From assembly GCA_029934215.1 (NCBI GenBank), contig JAOZMR010000145.1, positions 1 through 7,099 of the forward strand: DNA of 7,099 nucleotides, written 5' to 3'. A program made the translations under genes and the position numbers. The stretch is from Pontiellaceae bacterium (GTDB taxonomy: Bacteria > Verrucomicrobiota > Kiritimatiellia > Kiritimatiellales > Tichowtungiaceae). Position 1 is the first letter of the stretch. Each line of letters opens with the position of its first letter. Positions 1 through 5,341 of this stretch are shown in pieces. The notes beneath the pieces are model-generated. The model searched no databases. It saw only the letters and a list, made by a program, of their open reading frames with translations, and had not been told where the DNA came from.

Positions 1-290
1 TTCTCGGAACCGTTATGGGGATGATTAAAGCGTTCCAAACCATGGGAAGCCAAGGAATGGGAAAACCCGAAGTACTCGCTGGAAACATCGGGGAAGCACT
101 CATCACCACCGCCACGGGTTTGATCATCGCGATTCCCGCCATGGCGTTCTACTTCTTCTTTAAAAAACGCTTCGACAAAACGCTCGCCACACTCGGTCGT
201 AACCTCGGGTCGCTTTTCGACGCACTCGAAACCGGCGAAAAACCGCTCGCCTTCCTCGACCTCGAAGAACTCGAAAAGCTGAAAGATTAA
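1..290 (+). CDS. exbB: ExbB/TolQ/MotA-family proton channel protein, C-terminal part (5' end outside window)
   Basis: The frame is open from base 3 with no start in the window, so this is the C-terminal ~96 residues; the ATG at 15 is internal. Family hallmarks are visible: LGTVMGMIKAF, then GNIGEALITTATGLIIAIPA, the conserved last membrane-helix signature of ExbB/TolQ/MotA proteins, whose threonines lie near the proton path. A basic KKR follows, then a short charged cytoplasmic tail ending in LEELEKLKD. Known family role: a pentameric inner-membrane channel that, with ExbD, uses the proton gradient to drive a periplasmic partner such as TonB, TolA or a flagellar stator. The two exbD genes and the TonB-like protein just downstream favour the ExbB assignment over MotA. 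TolQ cannot be excluded because no TolA, TolB or Pal gene is seen. Confidence 0.9.
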   Translation, partial: LGTVMGMIKAFQTMGSQGMGKPEVLAGNIGEALITTATGLIIAIPAMAFYFFFKKRFDKTLATLGRNLGSLFDALETGEKPLAFLDLEELEKLKD

Positions 291-296
291 CATTCG

Positions 297-406
297 TTAT
301 TTGGTATTGGGTATTTGTTTTGTGCAAAAAAAGCTAAAACCCGAGCATTGGAATTTTTCTTGCCAGCAAACACTCAACAACCAATAACCAATAACAAATA
401 ACCAAT
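297..406. repeat. Inverted pair of heptamer arrays between exbB and first exbD
   Basis: The 3' arm (381-406) is a near-perfect tandem of a 7-base unit: CCAATAA, CCAATAA, CAAATAA, CCAAT. The 5' arm (297-317) holds the same kind of unit in the opposite orientation: TTATTTG, GTATTGG, GTATTTG. Aligning 297-320 with the reverse complement of 378-401 gives 20 matches in 24 positions by eye, with 57 bases between the arms. The transcript could fold into an interrupted stem ending just before the exbD start codon. The array fills the space where a Shine-Dalgarno sequence would be, and none is seen. The function is unknown; it may be a dispersed genomic repeat. Confidence 0.7.
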
Positions 407-409
407 CCC

Positions 410-811
410 ATGAAACTAAGAAAAAAAGAGAGTGAAGATATTGCGGTCGATATGTCGCCGATGATCGATATGGTCTTTCTGTTGCTGATCTTCTTCATCG
501 TTGCATCGGCGGTTATCGACGAAAAGAAACCCGTAGAAATCCCCGACGCCGTCTATGCCAAAGTTGCGGAAGACGAAACCGGTCGGTTTCCAATCACTGT
601 AACGTCTGAGGGCGGACTATTCGTTCGGAACGAACCCGTCTCGCTTGACGAACTGAAGGCTCTTTTGGAGCCGGAGCTTGAATTGGATTCCGAACTAAAA
701 GTTGTTTTGCGGTCGGATGGACGTGTGACGTACAAGGTGAACGAAAAGATCATGACTGCGTGTGCAGAAGTCGGAGCCAACGATTTGATCTTCGCTGCGT
801 TTGAGCATTAA
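410..811 (+). CDS. exbD: ExbD/TolR-family biopolymer transport protein (first copy)
   Basis: A 133-residue protein with the standard ExbD layout: a short charged cytoplasmic N-terminus (MKLRKKESED), the motif DMSPMIDMVFLLLIFFIVAS forming the single membrane helix at about residues 15-35, and a ~95-residue periplasmic domain. Asp20 in the PMID motif matches the protonatable aspartate that ExbD/TolR proteins need for coupling to the proton gradient. In the known complex, ExbD sits in the pore of the ExbB pentamer and contacts the TonB-like partner in the periplasm. The length is typical (E. coli ExbD has ~141 residues). The start at 410 is the only ATG giving the full N-terminus, but it has no Shine-Dalgarno sequence and follows the heptamer array directly. 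The TolR alternative cannot be excluded from sequence alone. Confidence 0.93.
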   Translation: MKLRKKESEDIAVDMSPMIDMVFLLLIFFIVASAVIDEKKPVEIPDAVYAKVAEDETGRFPITVTSEGGLFVRNEPVSLDELKALLEPELELDSELKVVLRSDGRVTYKVNEKIMTACAEVGANDLIFAAFEH

Positions 812-820
812 GAGGAAGTA

Positions 821-897
821 TTTTGACGGGATAACAGGATGGACAGGATTTGTTTTGGATGCTTTTTGATCCCGTAAATCCTGTAATCCTGTCAAAA
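821..897. repeat. Long imperfect hairpin built of 9-base ACAGGATTT-type units
   Basis: The left arm (821-849) and the right arm (869-897) are reverse complements at about 24 of 29 positions, with a 19-base loop (850-868). Each arm is a tandem of a roughly 9-base unit: GACGGGATA, ACAGGATGG, ACAGGATTT on the left, and, read on the minus strand, GACAGGATT, ACAGGATTT, ACGGGATCA on the right. The stem is flanked by TTTT on the left and by an A run on the right. It is not a normal intrinsic terminator in either direction because no T run follows the stem on either strand. It lies in the spacer between the two exbD genes and could act as an mRNA processing or stability element, or be a dispersed repeat. 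Confidence 0.75.
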
Positions 898-906
898 AAA
901 CAGTGA

Positions 907-963
907 AACGGATTTAACGATTTGAACGAGCGAAGCATTTTAGCGGCTTCAACGATTTGAACG
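907..963. repeat. AACGATTTG direct-repeat array before second exbD
   Basis: The 13-base sequence AACGATTTGAACG occurs twice, exactly, at 916-928 and 951-963, 35 bases apart. The first copy is preceded by a variant unit AACGGATTT (907-915), so the array consists of 9-base AACG-initial units in tandem. Between the copies, GAAGC (932-936) and GCTTC (946-950) form a small inverted repeat. The second copy runs into the GGGG (963-966) that is the only Shine-Dalgarno-like sequence for the downstream exbD, so the repeat could influence its translation. The function is unknown. Confidence 0.6.
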
Positions 964-972
964 GGGTACACT

Positions 973-1413
973 ATGAAACTAAACAAACAAAACATCTCGG
1001 GAGAGCAAAAGGTCGAGCTACAGATTGCACCGTTAATCGATGTGGTTTTTCTCCTGCTCATCTACTTTATGGTCACCGCTTCTCTTATTAAAAAAGAGGG
1101 CGACATCGCTTTTGTGCTTCCGGCGAATATTCCTGCGGAAGAGATGAACGAAATGCCGATCGAGATTCTTATCGAGATTACAGGCAATGGTATCGTTCAG
1201 GTGGAGGGCATTCGCTTCGATCCTGACAATCGAATGCTCGACGATTTGGTGACCCAGCTCGCTGGACTCAAACAGATTGCTCAATCTCAGGGTGCTCCTT
1301 TTGCGGTGAATCTTATTCCCAACAGTGAAACGCTTCATGACCGGGTGATCGATGTGATGGATGCCTGTGCCGCCGCCGGTGTGAAAAATCTCTCCTTTAG
1401 CAAAAGTATGTAG
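973..1413 (+). CDS. exbD: ExbD/TolR-family biopolymer transport protein (second copy)
   Basis: A 146-residue second ExbD, clearly different from the first copy. The cytoplasmic N-terminus (MKLNKQNISGEQKVELQ) leads into IAPLIDVVFLLLIYFMVTAS, one membrane helix at about residues 18-37 with the essential-type aspartate at position 23. The periplasmic domain follows and ends in DVMDACAAAGVKNLSFSKSM, the usual final ExbD helix-strand where such proteins read 'D...AGV..ISF'. A GGGG at 963-966, six bases before the ATG, is a weak ribosome-binding site. Its stop codon overlaps the ribosome-binding site of the next gene, which suggests translational coupling. Paired ExbD genes are known in several bacterial groups; the two may form a heterodimer in the channel or serve different partners, which is an inference. 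Confidence 0.94.
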   Translation: MKLNKQNISGEQKVELQIAPLIDVVFLLLIYFMVTASLIKKEGDIAFVLPANIPAEEMNEMPIEILIEITGNGIVQVEGIRFDPDNRMLDDLVTQLAGLKQIAQSQGAPFAVNLIPNSETLHDRVIDVMDACAAAGVKNLSFSKSM

Positions 1414-1417
1414 GTGA
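1412..1417 (+). promoter_or_regulatory. Ribosome-binding site AGGTGA deciding the start of the TonB/PA14 gene
   Basis: AGGTGA overlaps the stop codon of the second exbD and lies ten bases before ATG 1428. The in-frame TTG at 1422 is only four bases away. The ATG is therefore the preferred start, and translation is likely coupled to the upstream gene. Confidence 0.55.
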
Positions 1418-1427
1418 AAGTTTGGCT

Positions 1428-2582
1428 ATGAAAAAATTCGTAAATAAAACAAAAGGGCTGATTCGTGGAACTTCCACCGCCGTGGTGTTGAGTGTGGCGA
1501 TTCATGCGGCTATCTTCTTCGCTGCGGGAGTCTGGGTTGTCTTTAAATTCATCGACGCTCAAGAGGTTAAGTTTGTTCCTCAGAAAATTGAGCGCCCAAA
1601 AATGAAACTCAAAAAACTGCGGGTCAAAGTGAAGGATCAAGCGAAACCCCGAAAAACCACGCAGCGGATTTCCTCTTCGAGAAAATCAGCGGTATTGCCC
1701 CCCATTCAGCTTCCGGAAATGTCCGGCATGGGAGCAGGACTCGAAGGGTCTATTGGCGGGTTCGAGGTGATGGCGGATATCGCAAGTATGAGTATTTTTG
1801 GGTCTGAAAGTTCTCGCGGAAATGACCTTGAAGGAACGTTGTATCATCTGAAATGGAGTCGAAGCGGTGAGAAAAACTACGAAATGGAGTCAGCAGAACA
1901 CCAGATAAATGCTGCTTTTGTGGATGAGGTGAATAAGTTTTTAGCGAACGACTGGGATACTGCTGTGTTTGATGAATACGACCGCTCCCCTCATAAAATT
2001 TACGCATCATATTTTATGTTGCCGATGTTTGCCTCGAGTAAAGCTCTTAAGATCTATGGAATGCCTGAGGATCGCGAGGCTGGACGTTATGTAATTTATT
2101 ACAAAGGAAATATTTCTCACCCTAAAGGTGGAAAGTTTCGTTTCTGGGCAACGGGTGACGACTTCCTTTTTATTCGGATCAATGGAAAGCTAATGGTTGA
2201 TGCGCGACACTCGACAGGAGGTAGCGTTGCGGGTCACAACGCTACGATGGGGCCACCTGAAAAATGGGAGAGCACGAGTGAAGAGCATATGAAACATCTT
2301 CTGGGTATGTCGTCTGCAAAAGTAAGTGATTGGTTTGTTATCAAACCCGGCGAGTCGGTTGAAATGGAGGTCTTTACGGGTGAGGATATGGGGGGACGCA
2401 CGTCTTGCCTTGTTAATATTCAGGAATTTGGGGTGGAATATCCTGAAAACAAATACGGAAGTCCCATTCTGCCCGCATTCAAAACGGCTCCAATACCTCC
2501 TCATGTGATTGACGAGTTAGAGTATCTTTTGATTCCTGGAGATACCGATCTTCATGGCGGCCCGATCTTTGGCGCGTATTAA
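1428..2582 (+). CDS. TonB-like inner-membrane-anchored periplasmic protein with PA14-like domain
   Basis: A 384-residue protein if started at ATG 1428; the TTG at 1422 would add only two residues. The basic N-terminus MKKFVNKTKGLIRG precedes one membrane helix at about 17-41 that contains S22-V-A-I-H26, the SxxxH motif that TonB uses to engage ExbB/ExbD. A strongly basic linker follows (about 48-86: K and R at many positions, few acidic residues) where TonB would have its proline-rich stretch. Instead of a TonB C-terminal domain, residues ~190-300 look PA14-like: GRYVIYYKGNISHPKGGKFR, then the ATGDDFLFIRINGKL signature with D244-D245 and N252-G253. PA14 domains bind carbohydrate in known cases. 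The context (exbB, exbD, exbD, this gene) implies it is the energised partner of the channel. The substrate is unknown. The C-terminal ~85 residues match nothing I recognise. Confidence 0.8.
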   Translation: MKKFVNKTKGLIRGTSTAVVLSVAIHAAIFFAAGVWVVFKFIDAQEVKFVPQKIERPKMKLKKLRVKVKDQAKPRKTTQRISSSRKSAVLPPIQLPEMSGMGAGLEGSIGGFEVMADIASMSIFGSESSRGNDLEGTLYHLKWSRSGEKNYEMESAEHQINAAFVDEVNKFLANDWDTAVFDEYDRSPHKIYASYFMLPMFASSKALKIYGMPEDREAGRYVIYYKGNISHPKGGKFRFWATGDDFLFIRINGKLMVDARHSTGGSVAGHNATMGPPEKWESTSEEHMKHLLGMSSAKVSDWFVIKPGESVEMEVFTGEDMGGRTSCLVNIQEFGVEYPENKYGSPILPAFKTAPIPPHVIDELEYLLIPGDTDLHGGPIFGAY

Positions 2583-2616
2583 CAACTTTTGTTTTGATTT
2601 TTATTGGAGATGATAT

Positions 2617-3375
2617 ATGAAAAAAACGACTCTTTTACTACTGTTCTTCTCGCTTACTTTTTCCGTTTTTTCAGAGATGCGCGTTTGGAAAGACAAAGCA
2701 GGAAAGACATATGAAGCCGAATACGTACGGGAGCTTTTTGATAAGCTCACTTTAAAAACGGCGGGAGGAAAAGAGATTCGTCTTCCGGTGAAGGATTTTT
2801 CGGAGCACGATCAAAAGTATCTTCGCGTTATGGTTCCGCCAAATCTGGAGATTGATTTTTCAAAGAAAACATCCATTAAGCCAAAACCGATAGAAATGTT
2901 TGATCAAGATAACGACACTGTTACGATTTTATCCACAACTGTGAAAATAATAAAAGACAGTAAGCGTCCTTTCACTTCGGGTTTAAAGGCTGAACTTTTT
3001 CTGATTGCCGAAGAGGTCGCAGAAACTCAGTACAAGATTTTGCTCACAAAAACGGATCGTTCCTTTCTGTTGCCGGAGGAAAAAGGGGATTCTTATGAGT
3101 TTAAAACAAAGCCAATCGAGTTACAGGTGTATACAGAATATGACGAGAGTTCTCGTCGAGGTCCCGTGTTTGTTGGCTATTTTATAGTTGTTACAGATAA
3201 ACAAGGGAATGTTGTTCAGGAGAAAACGGATGTTCTTTGGCTGGAAGGTAAAGGACAAGAGCTTCGTTTGCTTTACCAGAACGGTGCGGGTTCGAGATAC
3301 AGCCGTTACTTTGATAAAAAAACAATTAAAAAGGTGAAAGTTCCTCGAGTTACAGGATCTTTCCCGCGAAATTAA
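2617..3375 (+). CDS. Secreted SHD1-domain protein of unknown function
   Basis: A 252-residue protein beginning with a clear Sec signal peptide: MKK, then a TLLLLFFSLTFSVF hydrophobic core, with probable cleavage after S19 (VFS-E). There is no lipobox cysteine, so it should be a soluble periplasmic or exported protein. Residues ~20-70 match the SHD1 (SLA1 homology 1) pattern seen in many Planctomycetota and Verrucomicrobiota exported proteins: RVWKDKAGKTYEAEYV, a central LTLKTAGGKEIRLPV, and the closing F-S-E-H-D-Q-K-Y-L. The remaining ~180 residues are predicted by eye to be strand-rich and match no family I know. The ribosome-binding site GGAGA (2606-2610) lies six bases before the ATG, and the gap to the TonB/PA14 gene is 34 bases, so the two are probably co-transcribed. 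A role as accessory or ligand of the ExbBD-linked complex is inference only. Confidence 0.8.
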   Translation: MKKTTLLLLFFSLTFSVFSEMRVWKDKAGKTYEAEYVRELFDKLTLKTAGGKEIRLPVKDFSEHDQKYLRVMVPPNLEIDFSKKTSIKPKPIEMFDQDNDTVTILSTTVKIIKDSKRPFTSGLKAELFLIAEEVAETQYKILLTKTDRSFLLPEEKGDSYEFKTKPIELQVYTEYDESSRRGPVFVGYFIVVTDKQGNVVQEKTDVLWLEGKGQELRLLYQNGAGSRYSRYFDKKTIKKVKVPRVTGSFPRN

Positions 3376-3409
3376 GCTGGGTCGAACAACGTACAAATTT
3401 TATATAGCA

Positions 3410-3847
3410 ATGAAACTACTCATTAAACATCTCTCTCCTGTTGCTCGCGAAATGTATAGCGATCATGGGCATTTTCATGATGGCGATGCCGGACTCGATC
3501 TTTACATCCTCGAAGACATCACGTTTGACCCGGGCGAAACCAAGCTCATTAAGCTCGGGATCTCCTGTGAGCCTGAAGACGGAAGAGCGTATTACCTCTT
3601 CCCGCGCTCCAGCATCTCGAAGACACCGTTACGCATGTCCAACTCCATTGGGCTGATCGACGGCGGTTATCGAGGCGAAATCATGGCGTCGTGCGACAAT
3701 ATTAAAGATTTTTCTTACACAGCAGAAAAGGGGCAGCGGCTCTTTCAGTTGGTCGCCACCGATAGCTCTCCCATTCATTACGAATTAGTTGAAGATCTTT
3801 CTGAAACCACACGTGGATCCGGCGGTTTTGGGAGTACAGGGGCTTAG
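3410..3847 (+). CDS. dut: dUTP diphosphatase (trimeric dUTPase)
   Basis: Hydrolyses dUTP to dUMP and pyrophosphate, which keeps uracil out of DNA and supplies dUMP for thymidylate synthesis; cytoplasmic, a homotrimer in the known family. All five family motifs are present in order in 145 residues: motif 1 DAGLDL (26-31), motif 2 PRSSISKT (65-72), motif 3 NSIGLIDGGYRGE (78-90, with catalytic D84 and uracil-pocket Y87), motif 4 KGQRLFQLV (107-115), and motif 5 RGSGGFGSTG (135-144), the mobile C-terminal arm that closes over the substrate. The length is typical, so the enzyme is probably active. The ATG at 3410 has no Shine-Dalgarno sequence, only an AT-rich stretch (TTTTATATAGCA). It sits 34 bases after the SHD1 gene on the same strand, so read-through transcription from the preceding cluster is possible. 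Confidence 0.96.
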   Translation: MKLLIKHLSPVAREMYSDHGHFHDGDAGLDLYILEDITFDPGETKLIKLGISCEPEDGRAYYLFPRSSISKTPLRMSNSIGLIDGGYRGEIMASCDNIKDFSYTAEKGQRLFQLVATDSSPIHYELVEDLSETTRGSGGFGSTGA

Positions 3848-3893
3848 GGCTCACTTTTTAGTGAACGTTTTAACGTAAAAAAAGGAATAGATT

Positions 3894-5294
3894 ATGGGCG
3901 GATTTTTCGGTGTGGCTTCAAAACGGGATTGTGTTTCGGATGTTTTTTACGGAACGGATTATCACTCGCATCTCGGAACGCAGCGCGGAGGAATGGCGAC
4001 ACTGAATGATGATGGTAGTTTTAATCATTATATCCATGATATACGAAATGCACAGTTCCGGTCTAAGTTTGATGATGATCTCCAGAAAATGAGCGGGAAT
4101 AGCGCGATTGGAGTGATTAGCGATTATGAAGACCAGCCGCTACTTATTAATTCTCGCCACGGTCGCTACGCCATCGTAACCGTCGGGGTTGTGCAAAATG
4201 CGGAGGCGCTGGAGGCGGAAGCCTGCGCAGTTGGGGTTCATTTTTCTGAAATGAGCGGAAATGAGGTTAATCCGACGGAGTTGATCGCGCATTTGATCAA
4301 TCAGGGGAAAGATTTCACGGAAGGTGTAACCAAGGCTCAGGATGCGATCGAAGGTTCATCGTCGATTTTGCTTCTCACCAAGGAGGGCATCTATGCGGCA
4401 CGCGATAAAGTGGGGCGCACACCGATTGTTGTTGGAAAAAATGCGGATGGCTACTGTGTGACTCTTGAAAGCTGTGCGCTTCCAAACCTTGAGTATACAA
4501 TTGAACGCGAGCTGGGTCCAGGCGAGGTTGTGCTCGTTACCCCAGAAAAGGTTGAGCGTAAGAAGTGCCCAGGCGATTGTATGAAGATGTGTGCGTTTCT
4601 TTGGGTATACTACGGATATCCTGCATCCAGTTATGAAGGTCGAAATACCGAGGATGTTAGAAATGATTGCGGAAAAATTCTGGCTAAAGGTGATGACGTG
4701 AAAGCCGATTTTGTTTGCGGGATTCCAGACTCTGGAATTGCGCACGCAATTGGTTATGCGCAGGAATCCGGTATACCGTACCGCCGTTCGTTTGTGAAAT
4801 ATACGCCCACTTGGCCGCGTAGCTTTATGCCACAGAATCAGAAAGAACGTAGTCGCGTCGCAAAAATGAAACTCATTCCTGTTCGTGAATTGATCGAAGG
4901 GAGACGCTTGCTGTTCTGCGAGGATTCCATTGTTCGCGGAACGCAGTTGCAGGACACGATCAATCGGCTCTACACAGAATACGATGCCAAGGAAATCCAT
5001 ATGCGCCCCGCTTGTCCCCCTTTGGTTTACGGTTGTAAGTTCCTAAATTTCTCCCGCTCCCGCTCGGTCGATGAACTCGCCACGCGCATTGCAATCAAGG
5101 AACTAGAAGGTGAATACAAGCATCTCGACGAATATGCAGATTCCACAACGGAGCGGTTTAAAGCGATGGTTGATAAAATCCGCGAGCGACTGAATCTGAC
5201 ATCGCTAAAGTTCCAAACCTTGGACGATTTGATCAAGGCTATTGGTCTGCCAAAGGAAAAACTTTGCACGTACTGCTGGGACGGAGAGGGCTAA
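3894..5294 (+). CDS. PurF-like amidophosphoribosyltransferase homologue with degenerate glutaminase domain
   Basis: A 466-residue protein collinear with Bacillus-type PurF, which makes 5-phosphoribosylamine from PRPP and glutamine as the first step of purine synthesis. The phosphoribosyltransferase half is well kept: GIPDSGIAHAIGYAQESGIP matches the VPDSSISAAIGYA region, and the PRPP loop reads E343-D-S-I-V-R-G-T350 (usual form DDSIVRGTT). Four cysteines, C233, C381, C458 and C461, line up with the four 4Fe-4S ligands of B. subtilis PurF. The N-terminal Ntn-type half is different. The start reads MGGFFG where active enzymes have CGxFG, so the nucleophilic cysteine is glycine. The RYST/RYAT arginine, the HNGN asparagine and the SSDTE aspartate are also replaced (ISDYED, VGVVQN, EVNPTE). 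Glutamine use is therefore unlikely; it may be an ammonia-dependent or regulatory paralogue. The ribosome-binding site AAAGGAA (3881-3887) supports the start. Confidence 0.85.
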   Translation: MGGFFGVASKRDCVSDVFYGTDYHSHLGTQRGGMATLNDDGSFNHYIHDIRNAQFRSKFDDDLQKMSGNSAIGVISDYEDQPLLINSRHGRYAIVTVGVVQNAEALEAEACAVGVHFSEMSGNEVNPTELIAHLINQGKDFTEGVTKAQDAIEGSSSILLLTKEGIYAARDKVGRTPIVVGKNADGYCVTLESCALPNLEYTIERELGPGEVVLVTPEKVERKKCPGDCMKMCAFLWVYYGYPASSYEGRNTEDVRNDCGKILAKGDDVKADFVCGIPDSGIAHAIGYAQESGIPYRRSFVKYTPTWPRSFMPQNQKERSRVAKMKLIPVRELIEGRRLLFCEDSIVRGTQLQDTINRLYTEYDAKEIHMRPACPPLVYGCKFLNFSRSRSVDELATRIAIKELEGEYKHLDEYADSTTERFKAMVDKIRERLNLTSLKFQTLDDLIKAIGLPKEKLCTYCWDGEG

Positions 5295-5341
5295 AATACG
5301 GCTAGGCAGGCTTCGTTTTTTGGGATGACAATGGGGAAAGT

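Noticed and set aside
821..897. Rho-independent terminator between the two exbD genes
   Set aside because: The stem is long, AT-rich and interrupted, and it is not followed by a T run on either strand (plus strand gives an A run).
297..963. CRISPR-like repeats
   Set aside because: The units are 7-13 bases without regular unique spacers, and no cas genes are nearby.
750..1061. A 103-codon minus-strand frame spanning the exbD-exbD spacer
   Set aside because: It runs across the ends of both exbD genes and the repeat hairpin, has no ribosome-binding site and no protein-like composition.
1422..1427. TTG start two codons upstream of ATG 1428 for the TonB/PA14 gene
   Set aside because: It would lie only four bases from the AGGTGA site, whereas the ATG has better spacing and a typical MKKF N-terminus.
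2326..2508. 60-codon plus-strand frame inside the TonB/PA14 gene
   Set aside because: It is an out-of-frame overlap in the middle of a gene with a coherent translation, without a ribosome-binding site.
3400..3406. Possible -10 promoter element TATATA just before dut
   Set aside because: No convincing -35 box is found at the right distance, and the hexamer is too close to the ATG for a normal leader.
3851..3876. Small hairpins after dut (TCACT-TTTT-AGTGA and ACGTT-TT-AACGT)
   Set aside because: Stems of five base pairs with AT-rich content and no terminal T run are too weak to call a terminator.
4356..5000. A 214-codon open frame on the minus strand inside the PurF-like gene
   Set aside because: It is fully antisense to a gene with clear family motifs, and its translation shows no recognisable domain; it is a shadow frame.
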